Positions 33,212 to 41,153 of a stretch of DNA of 64,000 bases are shown piece by piece. Numbering within the stretch: position 1 is the first letter of the stretch; the number at the start of each line of letters is the position of its first letter. The notes below the pieces were generated by a model, which saw only the letters and a program-made list of their open reading frames with translations, was not told where the DNA came from and made no database searches. This stretch comes from Microlunatus capsulatus. Lineage in GTDB: Bacteria; Actinomycetota; Actinomycetes; Propionibacteriales; Propionibacteriaceae. Both the position numbers and the translations under genes were made by a program. The stretch lies in assembly GCF_017876495.1 (NCBI RefSeq), contig NZ_JAGIOB010000001.1:3100001-3164000 (forward strand). The letters are read 5' to 3'.

Positions 33212-34663
33212 ATGACGTCCGACCCGACCCCGGCCGCCCGGCTCAGCCCGGACGAGCTGGCCACGCTCTTCCTCTTCGAGGCGCTGGAGCCCGAGCAGCT
33301 CAGCTGGCTGAGCGAGCGCGGCTACGTCGAGACCCGGGCCGCCGGCACAGCCGTCTTCACCGAGGGCGAGGAGGCGACCTGCTTCTTCGTGCTGCTGGCG
33401 GGCACGATGACGCTGCAGCGCGCCGTCGAGGGCACCCAGGTGGAGTTCACCCGGACCTCGCAGCGCGGGGTCTACTCCGGCGCCACCCAGGCCTTCGTGC
33501 CCAGCGCCGAGGCGCCCCGCTACCTCAACACCGCCACCGCCGTCACCGACGCCGAGTTCTGGGTGATCGACGCGAACGTCTTCGGCCCGCAGATCCGGCT
33601 GTGGTTCCCGATGGCCATGCACATGCTCGAGGGCGTGACGATCGGCTACCGCTCCAGCCAGGCGATCATCGGCCAGCGGGAGCGGCTGCTGTCCCTCGGC
33701 CGGCTCTCGGCCGGCCTGACCCACGAGCTCAACAACCCGGCGGCTGCGGCCGTCCGGGCCACCGCGGCGCTGCGCGAGCGGGTCAGCAAGATGCGCGGCA
33801 AGCTGGCCCACCTCGCCACCTCCGACGTCGACCCCAAGGCCCTGGTCGCGCTCACCGAGCTGCAGGAGGCGGCCGTCGAGCGGATGGTCAAGGCCGAGGA
33901 GCTCTCGCCCATGGAGGTCGGGGACGCCGAGGACGCGCTGAGCGACTGGCTGGACGACCACCGCGTGCCCAACGCCTGGGACCTGGCCCCGACGCTGGTC
34001 GCCGCCGGCGTCGGCACCGACTGGCTGGACGAGATCGCGGGCACCATGCCCGCCGAGCAGCTGGCCGACGGCATCCACTGGGTCACCTACGCCCTGGACA
34101 CCGAGCAGCTGATGGGGGAGATCGAGGACTCGACCCACCGCATCTCGGCCCTGGTCGGCGCGGCCAAGCAGTACTCGCAGATGGACCGGGCCGCCTACGC
34201 CGACATCGACGTCCGCGACGGGCTGATCAGCACCATGGTGATGCTCGGCCACAAGATCAAGGCGTCGGGGAAGATCGCGGTCGTCAAGGAGCTGGCCCCC
34301 GACCTGCCGACCATCCCGGCGCACCCCGCCGAGCTGAACCAGGTGTGGACGAACCTCATCGACAACGCGGTGCACGCCATGCCCGACGGCGGCACGCTGA
34401 CCGTGCGCACCGCGCTCGAGGGCGACCACGTGCTGGTGGAGGTCGGGGACACCGGCACCGGCATCCCCGAGGAGCTGCAGCAGCGGATCTTCGAGCCGTT
34501 CTTCACCACCAAGCCGGTCGGCGAGGGCACCGGGCTGGGCCTGGACATCTCCTACCGGGTGGTCACCCAGCGGCATGGCGGCGACCTGCGCGTGGTCTCG
34601 CGGCCGGGCGACACCCGCTTCCAGGTGCGGCTCCCGCTCACCGCCCCGGCCGCCGCCGGCTGA
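33212..34663 (+). CDS. Histidine kinase with cyclic-nucleotide-binding N-terminal domain
   Basis: 483 residues, no membrane helix. Residues 10-125 form a cNMP-binding-like beta barrel (FLFEALEPEQLSWLSERGYVETRAAGTAVFTEGEEATCFFVLLAGTMTLQR). The kinase part has the H-box LSAGLTHELNNPAA (His171), N-box NQVWTNLIDNAVHAMP, G1 GDTGTGIP, F-box FEPFFTT and G2 GEGTGLGLDISYRVV. It is a soluble sensor that would phosphorylate the receiver of the fused flavoprotein encoded just upstream. The ligand (cAMP, another small molecule, or none) is unknown. Confidence 0.93.
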   Translation: MTSDPTPAARLSPDELATLFLFEALEPEQLSWLSERGYVETRAAGTAVFTEGEEATCFFVLLAGTMTLQRAVEGTQVEFTRTSQRGVYSGATQAFVPSAEAPRYLNTATAVTDAEFWVIDANVFGPQIRLWFPMAMHMLEGVTIGYRSSQAIIGQRERLLSLGRLSAGLTHELNNPAAAAVRATAALRERVSKMRGKLAHLATSDVDPKALVALTELQEAAVERMVKAEELSPMEVGDAEDALSDWLDDHRVPNAWDLAPTLVAAGVGTDWLDEIAGTMPAEQLADGIHWVTYALDTEQLMGEIEDSTHRISALVGAAKQYSQMDRAAYADIDVRDGLISTMVMLGHKIKASGKIAVVKELAPDLPTIPAHPAELNQVWTNLIDNAVHAMPDGGTLTVRTALEGDHVLVEVGDTGTGIPEELQQRIFEPFFTTKPVGEGTGLGLDISYRVVTQRHGGDLRVVSRPGDTRFQVRLPLTAPAAAG

Positions 34664-34716
34664 GCGCGGGCGGGGACCGGTCCGCGGTCGCGGCGGCGCG
34701 GGCTGCTGGAACGGTT

Positions 34717-34722
34717 TAGCCT
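34717..34722 (+). promoter_or_regulatory. -10 box of a leaderless promoter (OhrR-like gene)
   Basis: TAGCCT ends 6 bases before ATG 34729. Confidence 0.45.
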
Positions 34723-34728
34723 GGGTCC

Positions 34729-35232
34729 ATGGTGGCCTCCCTCCCCGTCGTCCCGGCGACCGCGGTCGGCATCAGCCTGGACCAACAGCTGTGCCTCGCC
34801 CTCTACACCGCGTCCCGCGCGATGACGGCCCGCTACCGCGTCGCGCTGACCGACGTCGGGCTCACCTACCCCCAGTACCTCGTCATGCTCCTGCTCTGGG
34901 AGGAGGGGCCCAGCTCGGTCGGCGGCATCGGCCAGCGGCTGAGCCTGGACTCCAGCACCCTGTCCCCGCTGCTCAAGCGGCTGCAGGCGATGGGCCTGGT
35001 CACCCGCACCCGGGCCGCCAGCGACGAGCGGCTGATGATCATCGGCCTCACCGAGCGCGGCACCGCCCTGGAGGCCCAGGCCTCCGAGGTCGCTGCCGAG
35101 ATGGGCGCCGCCACCGGCCAGACGCCGGACGAGTACCGAGAGCTCACCGAGCAGCTGCAGGCCCTCACCGCCCGGCTCGAGGCCTCGACCGTCGACGCCG
35201 TCGCCCAGCAGGCGCAGCCCCCGGTCTCCTGA
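34729..35232 (+). CDS. MarR-family regulator, OhrR-like with sensing cysteine
   Basis: 167 residues. LDQQLCLALYTASRAMTARYRVALTDVGLTYPQYLVMLLLWEEG closely follows OhrR, with Cys22 in the position of the organic-peroxide-sensing cysteine. The winged helix (VGGIGQRLSLDSSTLSPLLKRLQAMGLVTRTR..SDER) is typical. OhrR represses the peroxidase gene ohr until oxidised, but no ohr gene is in this window, so the target may be elsewhere or may be the redox system next door. Identification rests on the Cys context. Confidence 0.85.
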   Translation: MVASLPVVPATAVGISLDQQLCLALYTASRAMTARYRVALTDVGLTYPQYLVMLLLWEEGPSSVGGIGQRLSLDSSTLSPLLKRLQAMGLVTRTRAASDERLMIIGLTERGTALEAQASEVAAEMGAATGQTPDEYRELTEQLQALTARLEASTVDAVAQQAQPPVS

Positions 35233-35255
35233 CCGCCGTTCCTTGACCGACCCCG

Positions 35256-35362
35256 CTCCCTGAGCCTGTCGAAGGGCCTTCGACGAGCTCAGGCAGCGGC
35301 GGGCGAGCTCAGCCGCAGCAGCTCCCGCTCCCTGAGCCTGTCGAAGGGCCTTCGACGGGCTA
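35256..35362. repeat. Two tandem long copies of the dispersed TTCGAC palindrome
   Basis: CTCCCTGAGCCTGTCGAAGG followed by GCCTTCGACGAGCTCAGG at 35256-35293, and the same unit with CCTTCGACGGGC-TAG at 35327-35362. The second copy ends inside the TAG stop of the helD gene, so the repeat overlaps the gene end. Each copy is a double hairpin with two TTCGAC/GTCGAA cores. Confidence 0.8.
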
Positions 35363-37411
35363 GGCGTCCAGCTCCTCGGGCAGCGGCTCGCCGTGGACCA
35401 CCACGAGCGAGCTGACCGCGCGGGTGAGGCAGACGTAGAGCCGGCGGAGCCCCGTCACCCGGTCGGGCTCCCCGGCCACGATCCCGGCCGGCTCCAGCAG
35501 CACCACGTGGTCGAACTCCAGGCCCTTGGCCAGCGTCGCCGGGACCAGGTCGACGCGGCTCTCGAAGCCCTGGGCCTGCTCGCCCAGCAGCTCGAACACC
35601 ACCCCCGCCGCCGTCAGCGCCGTCCGGACCACGGGGACGACGGCGTCGGGCACGATGACGCCGACGGTGCCCTCGGCGGCCAGCGCGCTCCTGACGGCGG
35701 TGACGACGGCGGCCGCGGGGTCCGCCGCCGCCCGCAGGTCCAGCTCGCCCCGGGATCGGCGGACCGAGTGCGGCGGGGTCAGCGAGGGGGCGATCCGGGG
35801 CAGCAGCCGGGCGGCGTAGTCGATCACCGCGCCCGGCACCCGGAACCCGGCGACCAGCTCCTCGACCACCGCGTCGGGCTGCCCGAGGTGGCCCAGCGAC
35901 TCCCGCCACGAGCGGGTGGCCCACGGCGTCGTGGCCTGGGCGAGGTCGCCGAGGACGGTGACCGAGCCGGTCGAGGCCCGACGGCCCACGGCCCGCAGCA
36001 TCATCGGCGACAGGTCCTGCGCCTCGTCGAGGACGACGTGGCCCAGGCTCGGGGTGCGGTGCAGCAGGTCGGCCACCTCGTCGACGAGCACGACGTCGGC
36101 CAGGGTGAAGCGGGCGGCGGCCACCGTCCGGGCCTTCGTGGGCATCAGCACCAGCTGCTGCTCGTCGGCGTCCAGCAGGCCCTCGGCGCAGCGGGCCAGG
36201 AGGTCGGCGTCGGTGAGCAGCCGGAGCACCAGCTTCGCCGGGTCGAGCGCGGGCCACAGCTGCTCGGCGTAGGCGCGGACGGGGCGGCTGCGGGCGACGG
36301 CGTTCTGCACCCGGTCGTCCGGGGAGTCCCCGGAGGCCTCCATCCGCAGCAGCACCTGGTGGGCCAGCCGCTGCGGCAGCATCGCCCGGCCCGCCTCGTA
36401 GCGGACGCCGCGGTCGCGCAGCTCGACCAGCACCTCCTCGGCCAGGTAGGCCCCGACCCGCCACTGGTAGGCCCCGCGGGGGACGACGAGCGCCTCGGTC
36501 GCGTGCCCCAGGTGACCCCACACCGCGCGCCGCAGCACCTCGGCCATCCGGGCGTCACCCTTGACGACCGCGGCCGGGGCCGGCTCCTGCCCGCGGACGG
36601 CGATGCCGGTGGCCCCGCTGACCAGCGAGCCGACGGTGGCCTGGGTGGCGTCGATCTCGCCGAGGGCGGGCAGCACGTCGGCGATGTAGGAGAGGAAGCT
36701 GTCGTTGGGGCCGACGACCAGCACGCCGGAGCGGGCCAGCTGCTCGCGGTAGGCGTAGAGCAGGTACGCCGCGCGGTGCAGGCCGACGGCGGTCTTGCCC
36801 GTGCCCGGGGCGCCCTGGACGCACAACGACTGGTCCAGCCGGGCGCGGACGATGGTGTCCTGCTCGGGCTGGATGGTGGCGACGATGTCGCGCATCGGCC
36901 CGGTGCGGGGCCGCTCGATCTCGGACTCGAGGATGGCCGACGCCGCCGCCTCCACCTCGGCGGCGGGGGAGCGGACGAGGTCCTCGTCCTCGAAGGCGGT
37001 CAGCCGGCCGGAGGAGAAGCCGAACCGGCGCCGTCGGCGCACGCGCATCGGCTCGCCGACCCGCGCCTGGTAGAAGGGCAGCGCCATCCCGGCCCGCCAG
37101 TCGATGACGAGCGGCTCGCCCCCCGCCTCGCCGGTGACGTGCCGACGGCCGACGTAGAGGGTCTCGTCGCGCTCGGCGCCGAGGTCGGTCGCGTAGTCGA
37201 GGCGGCCGAAGAACAGCGGGACGCCCGGGTCGTCCTCCAGCGCCTTCATCCGGCGGTGCAGGACCTGCTTGAGGTGCTCGGTGGAGACCCGGTCGCCGCC
37301 GGTGGCGGTCAGCCCGGCGGTGTGCTCGCGCATCCGCTGGAGGGCGCTGCGGGACTCGAGGAGGTGGTGCTGCTCGGCGGCGAGGGTGGCGGACGGGGCG
37401 GGTGCGGGCAC
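35360..37411 (-). CDS. helD: HelD-like UvrD-family ATPase (RNA polymerase recycling factor)
   Basis: 683 residues from GTG 37411. LFFGRLDYATDLGAERDETLYVGRRHV and PLVIDWRAGMALPFYQA are HelD-specific. Walker A is GAPGTGKTAV, motif II LDEAQDLSPMMLRAVGRR, and the C-terminal motif is GLRRLYVCLTRAVSSLVVVHG. HelD binds stalled RNA polymerase and releases it from DNA; in actinobacteria related HelR/HelD proteins give tolerance to rifamycins. A longer frame to 37504 adds 31 Pro-rich residues with codons unusual here (GAA, TGT, TTG, CCA) and spans a -10-like TGTAACTT, so it is rejected. It is divergent from the Nudix gene. Its stop lies inside a dispersed repeat. Confidence 0.9.
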   Translation of the reverse strand: MPAPAPSATLAAEQHHLLESRSALQRMREHTAGLTATGGDRVSTEHLKQVLHRRMKALEDDPGVPLFFGRLDYATDLGAERDETLYVGRRHVTGEAGGEPLVIDWRAGMALPFYQARVGEPMRVRRRRRFGFSSGRLTAFEDEDLVRSPAAEVEAAASAILESEIERPRTGPMRDIVATIQPEQDTIVRARLDQSLCVQGAPGTGKTAVGLHRAAYLLYAYREQLARSGVLVVGPNDSFLSYIADVLPALGEIDATQATVGSLVSGATGIAVRGQEPAPAAVVKGDARMAEVLRRAVWGHLGHATEALVVPRGAYQWRVGAYLAEEVLVELRDRGVRYEAGRAMLPQRLAHQVLLRMEASGDSPDDRVQNAVARSRPVRAYAEQLWPALDPAKLVLRLLTDADLLARCAEGLLDADEQQLVLMPTKARTVAAARFTLADVVLVDEVADLLHRTPSLGHVVLDEAQDLSPMMLRAVGRRASTGSVTVLGDLAQATTPWATRSWRESLGHLGQPDAVVEELVAGFRVPGAVIDYAARLLPRIAPSLTPPHSVRRSRGELDLRAAADPAAAVVTAVRSALAAEGTVGVIVPDAVVPVVRTALTAAGVVFELLGEQAQGFESRVDLVPATLAKGLEFDHVVLLEPAGIVAGEPDRVTGLRRLYVCLTRAVSSLVVVHGEPLPEELDA

Positions 37412-37534
37412 GCGGATCTGCTCCGATGTCGAGTCGGCCGGGGGTGGGGAGGGGAGGGACAAGTTACACCGCTCCCGGACGGCGGGCGAGGGCTTTTCCG
37501 GCACCCCCCGCGCAGGGGCGGGGGCCCGGGTTCC

Positions 37535-37540
37535 TACCCT
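37535..37540 (+). promoter_or_regulatory. -10 box of a leaderless promoter (Nudix gene)
   Basis: TACCCT ends 7 bases before GTG 37548. Confidence 0.5.
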
Positions 37541-37547
37541 GGGTCGG

Positions 37548-38126
37548 GTGACCTCACAGAAGCCGACCTCAGGGGAGACCGAGCGCTCCTACATCCCGGT
37601 CGAGAACCCGGCGGACCGGCCGCGCACGCTGCGGACGACGGTCCGGGTGCTGCTGACCAACCCGGCGGGCGAGACGCTGCTGTTCGAGGACAGCGACCCC
37701 GGCCTCGACGACGCGCGCTGGTGGGTGACGCCGGGCGGCGGCATCGACGCGGGCGAGACCGAGACCGAGGCGGCCGTCCGCGAGGTCTGGGAGGAGACCG
37801 GCTTCCAGCTCGACCCGGCCGACCTGCTGGGACCGGTGGCCCACCGGCACGTCGTGCACGGCTACTCCGACCGGGTGATCGAGCAGGACGAGTCCTTCTA
37901 CCTGGCCCTGGTCCCCGACTTCACCGTGGACACCTCGGCGCACACCCCCGACGAGCAGCTGACCTTCCAGCAGCACCGCTGGTGGTCGACCGAGGAGCTG
38001 CGGGCGACCGACGACTGGGTCTGGCCGCACGAGCTCGTCGAGCTGCTGCACCTCGTCGACGAGCGGGACCGCTGGCCCGTCGCCCTCGGCACCCAGGAGG
38101 AGTCGACCGTCCTCGACGTGCACTGA
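37548..38126 (+). CDS. Nudix hydrolase
   Basis: 192 residues. The Nudix box is complete: GGIDAGETETEAAVREVWEETGF (G-x5-E-x7-R-E-x2-E-E-x-G). Members cleave nucleoside diphosphates linked to other groups, such as oxidised nucleotides, ADP-ribose or NADH. The ends are not specific enough for a substrate. GTG 37548 follows TACCCT by 7 bases, implying a leaderless message. The next gene has no classical start and appears to begin within the stop codon of this one. Confidence 0.9.
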   Translation: MTSQKPTSGETERSYIPVENPADRPRTLRTTVRVLLTNPAGETLLFEDSDPGLDDARWWVTPGGGIDAGETETEAAVREVWEETGFQLDPADLLGPVAHRHVVHGYSDRVIEQDESFYLALVPDFTVDTSAHTPDEQLTFQQHRWWSTEELRATDDWVWPHELVELLHLVDERDRWPVALGTQEESTVLDVH

Positions 38127-39373
38127 GCACGTCAGCGGGTCCGGGCCTCCCGGCGCCGTACCCGGCCGGTGACCCGGCCGTCCGCCGGGCCTCGCTCGCG
38201 CTGTTCCTCGCCGGCGTCGCGGTGTTCGCGCTGCTCTACAGCACGCAGCCGCTGCTGCCCGAGCTGAGCCGGCGGTTCGGCGTCAGCGCGGCCGCGTCCA
38301 CGCTGACCGTCAGCCTCACGACGCTGACCCTGGCCGTCGGGCTGCTGGTCGCCGGTCCGCTGTCGGAGCGGTTCGGGCGCACCCGGCTGGTCACCCTCAG
38401 CCTCGCCGCCGCCACCCTGCTGGGGGTCGCCTGCGCGCTCGCGCCCAGCTGGGGCGTGCTGCTGGGCGCCCGGGCCGCGCAGGGACTGGCGCTGGCTGGG
38501 CTGCCCGCCGTCGCCGTCGCCTACCTCAACGAGGAGCTGGACGCCTCCGTGGCCGGGCAGGCCACCGGGCTCTACGTCGGGGGCAACGCCCTGGGCGGGA
38601 TGGCCGGCCGGCTGCTGGCCGGCGCGCTGGCCGACGTGGGCGGCTGGCGCCTCGCCGTCGGCGGCATCGCCGTGCTGGGGGCGCTCTGCACGGTCGCCGT
38701 GCTGTGGCTGCTACCGCCGTCGCGCCGCTTCGTCCCCGCCCAGCCGGGCCTGCGGACCGTCGCCCGGAGCGCCCGGGCGGTGCTGTCCGACCCGGTGCTG
38801 CTCGGCCTGTACCTGCTGGCCGCGCTGCTGATGGGCGCCTTCGTCGCCGTCTTCAACGCCCTCGGCTTCCGGCTGGAGTCCCCGCCCTACGGGCTCAGCG
38901 CCGCGCTGGCCGGCCTGGTCTTCCTCGTCTACGCCTTCGGCTCGGTCGCCTCGACCACCGCGGGCCGGCTGGCCGACCGGCACGGCCGGCGGGCGGTGGT
39001 GCCGGTGGCGGTCGTCGTCATGCTCGTCGGGCTGCTGGCGACGGCGGCGGGCCCGCTGGTGCTCGTGGTCGCCGCGCTGGCGGTGATGACCGTCGGGTTC
39101 TTCGCCGCCCACGGCGTGGCCAGCGGCTGGGTCGCGGCCCGGGCGCGGGCCGGCGGCCGGGCGACCGCGCAGGCGGCGTCGACCTACCTGTTCGCCTACT
39201 ACGTCGGCAGCTCGGTGGTGGGCGCCGCGGCCGGTCGCGCCTGGACCGCCGCCGGCTGGTCCGGCGTCGTGCTGCTCACCGCCGTCCTGGTGGTGCTGGG
39301 CTGCGGTGTCGCGCTGCTGCTGGCCCGCAGCACGAGCCTGCTGCAGCCCGGCAACCCGCCCGTCGGCGGCTGA
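38123..39373 (+). CDS. MFS transporter (YnfM/AraJ-type), start codon ambiguous
   Basis: About 416 residues and 12 predicted helices. VFALLYSTQPLLPELSRRFGVSAAASTLTVSLTTLTLAVGLLVAGPLSERFGR is the N-terminal half with motif A; the C-terminal half repeats it (GRLADRHGRRAVVPV). It resembles the YnfM/AraJ branch of drug and sugar exporters. No ATG or GTG lies in frame between the Nudix gene interior and the first helix. The only coupled choice is CTG 38123, overlapping the Nudix TGA as CTGA. AGGAGG lies about 21 bases upstream. A longer frame inside the Nudix gene is unlikely. Confidence 0.8.
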   Translation: MSTSAGPGLPAPYPAGDPAVRRASLALFLAGVAVFALLYSTQPLLPELSRRFGVSAAASTLTVSLTTLTLAVGLLVAGPLSERFGRTRLVTLSLAAATLLGVACALAPSWGVLLGARAAQGLALAGLPAVAVAYLNEELDASVAGQATGLYVGGNALGGMAGRLLAGALADVGGWRLAVGGIAVLGALCTVAVLWLLPPSRRFVPAQPGLRTVARSARAVLSDPVLLGLYLLAALLMGAFVAVFNALGFRLESPPYGLSAALAGLVFLVYAFGSVASTTAGRLADRHGRRAVVPVAVVVMLVGLLATAAGPLVLVVAALAVMTVGFFAAHGVASGWVAARARAGGRATAQAASTYLFAYYVGSSVVGAAAGRAWTAAGWSGVVLLTAVLVVLGCGVALLLARSTSLLQPGNPPVGG

Positions 39374-39400
39374 GCCGGCCGGTCGGACGGGCCGGGAGCC

Positions 39401-40285
39401 TCAGGCGCCGAGCTCGCTCATCACCACGGGCAGCTCGTCGAGCAGCTCGCGGGCGAGGAACCCGACGGTGCCGATCCGCGCGGCCAGCCGGTCGCCCGCG
39501 GCGGCGTGCACGTGCGTCGCCCAGCAGGTGGCCTGGTCGGCCTTCCCGGTCCGGCCCAGCAGACCGGTGACCGCGCCGACCAGGACGTCGCCGCTGCCGG
39601 AGGTGGCCAGCCCGCCGTTGCCGGCGCCGACCTTCCAGATCCGGCCCTCGGCGTCGGCGACCGTGCCGTAGCAGGTGACCAGTGCGCCGTAGCGGGCGGC
39701 GATCTCGGCGATGTCGGCGTCGTCGTCCTCGACCTCGCGGCCCAGCAGCCGGGCGGCCTCCTGGCCGTTGGGCGTCAGGACCAGGCGCCCGCGCATCGGC
39801 TCCAGCGCCTCGACGATCCCCGGCAGCACGCCGAGGGCGAAGGCGTCGAGGACCAGCCACGTCTCCTCGCCCAGCAGCGGGATCGCGTTCCGGACCAGCA
39901 GCGCGGTCTCCTCCGGCTCGTCCAGGCCGACGCCGATGGTGACGACGTCGGCCGAGCCGAGGTCGTCCGCGATCGCGTCGAGGTCGCCGCCCAGCACGCT
40001 GCCGCGGTCGTCCTGCGGCAGGCCGACGACGCCGGCCTCGGGCGTCGCGACCGCGAGCGGGACCGCGGCGGAGGAGGCGACGGCCAGGGTCAGGTGGCCC
40101 GCGCCGACGCGCAGCGCGGCCAGCCCGGCCAGCTGGACCGCCCCGGGGGTGGTGGCGGCCCCGCCGACGATCAGCACCTGCCCGCGGCCGTACTTGGAGC
40201 TGGCGGCGTCGGGCAGCGGCCAGGACCGCAGCAGGCTCGGGGTGACCTCGCGGGGGGTGCCGGGATCAGGTCTGGGGTCGGACAC
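39401..40285 (-). CDS. nnrD: ADP/ATP-dependent NAD(P)H-hydrate dehydratase
   Basis: 294 residues. LIVGGAATTPGAVQLAGLAALRVGAGHLTLA, LTPNGQEAARLLGR and GNGGLATSGSGDVLVGAVTGLL are the ribokinase-like motifs of the YjeF C-terminal/CARKD family, with the Asp in SGSGD catalytic. It repairs hydrated NADH/NADPH (NAD(P)HX) to NAD(P)H. The NnrE epimerase domain is not fused and not nearby. The GTG start overlaps the 3' end of the histidine phosphatase gene by 20 bases, so the two are coupled. Confidence 0.93.
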   Translation of the reverse strand: MSDPRPDPGTPREVTPSLLRSWPLPDAASSKYGRGQVLIVGGAATTPGAVQLAGLAALRVGAGHLTLAVASSAAVPLAVATPEAGVVGLPQDDRGSVLGGDLDAIADDLGSADVVTIGVGLDEPEETALLVRNAIPLLGEETWLVLDAFALGVLPGIVEALEPMRGRLVLTPNGQEAARLLGREVEDDDADIAEIAARYGALVTCYGTVADAEGRIWKVGAGNGGLATSGSGDVLVGAVTGLLGRTGKADQATCWATHVHAAAGDRLAARIGTVGFLARELLDELPVVMSELGA

Positions 40286-41009
40286 GGGCGTCTCCGTGGT
40301 GCTGGGTGACCGGGGCGTCGGACTCCTCGAGGTGCGAGACGTCGTTGAACAGCCGGACCTGCCAGCTGCCGTCCGGTGACCGGCCGAGATGGGTGATGGA
40401 CACGTTCTTGACCGGGGTGGTGGCCCCGATGTCGAGGACCTGGCGCTCGTCCAGGCCCTCGCAGACGTAGCGGAAGCAGAGCACGAGGGCGTCGTGGCAG
40501 AAGACGACGACGCGGCTGCCGTCGGGGAGGTCCTGCAGGTCGCGCAGGAAGCTGCGGACCCGGAGCACGACGTCGGCCCACGACTCCCCGCCGGGCGGGC
40601 GGTGGTAGAACTTCCCGAGCCAGCGGCGGCGTTCGGCCTCCTCGGGGAAGCGCTGGACGACGCCCTTCCAGGTGAGCAGGTCGAGCACGCCGAGCTCGCG
40701 GTCGCGGAGCCGCTCGTCGAGCCGCACGACCGGCGCGTCGACGCCGGCCGCGGCCAGGCCCAGCGCGGCCGTCTGCTGCGCCCGCACGTAGGTGGAGGAC
40801 CAGAGCAGGGTGGGCACCTCGTCGGCGAGCAGCGGCGCGAGGCCCCGGCCCAGCGCGGTGGCCTGCTCGCGGCCCACGTCGGACAGCTCCACGTCGGCGT
40901 CGCGCACGCCGACGTCGATCACCTCGGCGTCTTCGGCGTAGGCCCGGGCGGCCGCGGCGTTGCCCTGGCTCTCCCCGTGACGGATGACGACCAGCTCGGC
41001 GACAGCCAT
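40266..41009 (-). CDS. Histidine phosphatase family protein
   Basis: 247 residues. VVIRHGESQGNAAA is the RHG motif with the phosphorylated His; SSTYVRAQQTA, DERLRDRELGVLD and VFCHDALVLCFR (second His) follow. The size and RELG element fit PhoE/cobC/GpmB-like phosphatases or mannosylglycerate/glucosyl-3-phosphoglycerate phosphatases. The substrate is unknown. It is first in a two-gene run ahead of nnrD, with which it overlaps. Confidence 0.92.
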   Translation of the reverse strand: MAVAELVVIRHGESQGNAAAARAYAEDAEVIDVGVRDADVELSDVGREQATALGRGLAPLLADEVPTLLWSSTYVRAQQTAALGLAAAGVDAPVVRLDERLRDRELGVLDLLTWKGVVQRFPEEAERRRWLGKFYHRPPGGESWADVVLRVRSFLRDLQDLPDGSRVVVFCHDALVLCFRYVCEGLDERQVLDIGATTPVKNVSITHLGRSPDGSWQVRLFNDVSHLEESDAPVTQHHGDARVRPQT

Positions 41010-41140
41010 GGGCCCTCTCTGCGGTGGTGCGGCCGGGAGGCTCCCGGACCCGGACCACCGTAACCGGCGCCTCCGACAGCCGGGCGGAGGGGCTGCTGAA
41101 CCGATTCAGCCCCGCCGGCAGGGCGGGTGGGGGTGCGGTC

Positions 41141-41146
41141 TAGGTT
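41141..41146 (+). promoter_or_regulatory. -10 box of a leaderless promoter (aldo/keto reductase)
   Basis: TAGGTT ends 7 bases before ATG 41154. Confidence 0.5.
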
Positions 41147-41153
41147 GGCGCCC

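Noticed and set aside
35360..37504. Longer start for HelD at GTG 37504
   Set aside because: The extra 31 codons use GAA, TGT, TTG, CCA and ACA, rare here, and a -10-like TGTAACTT lies within them.
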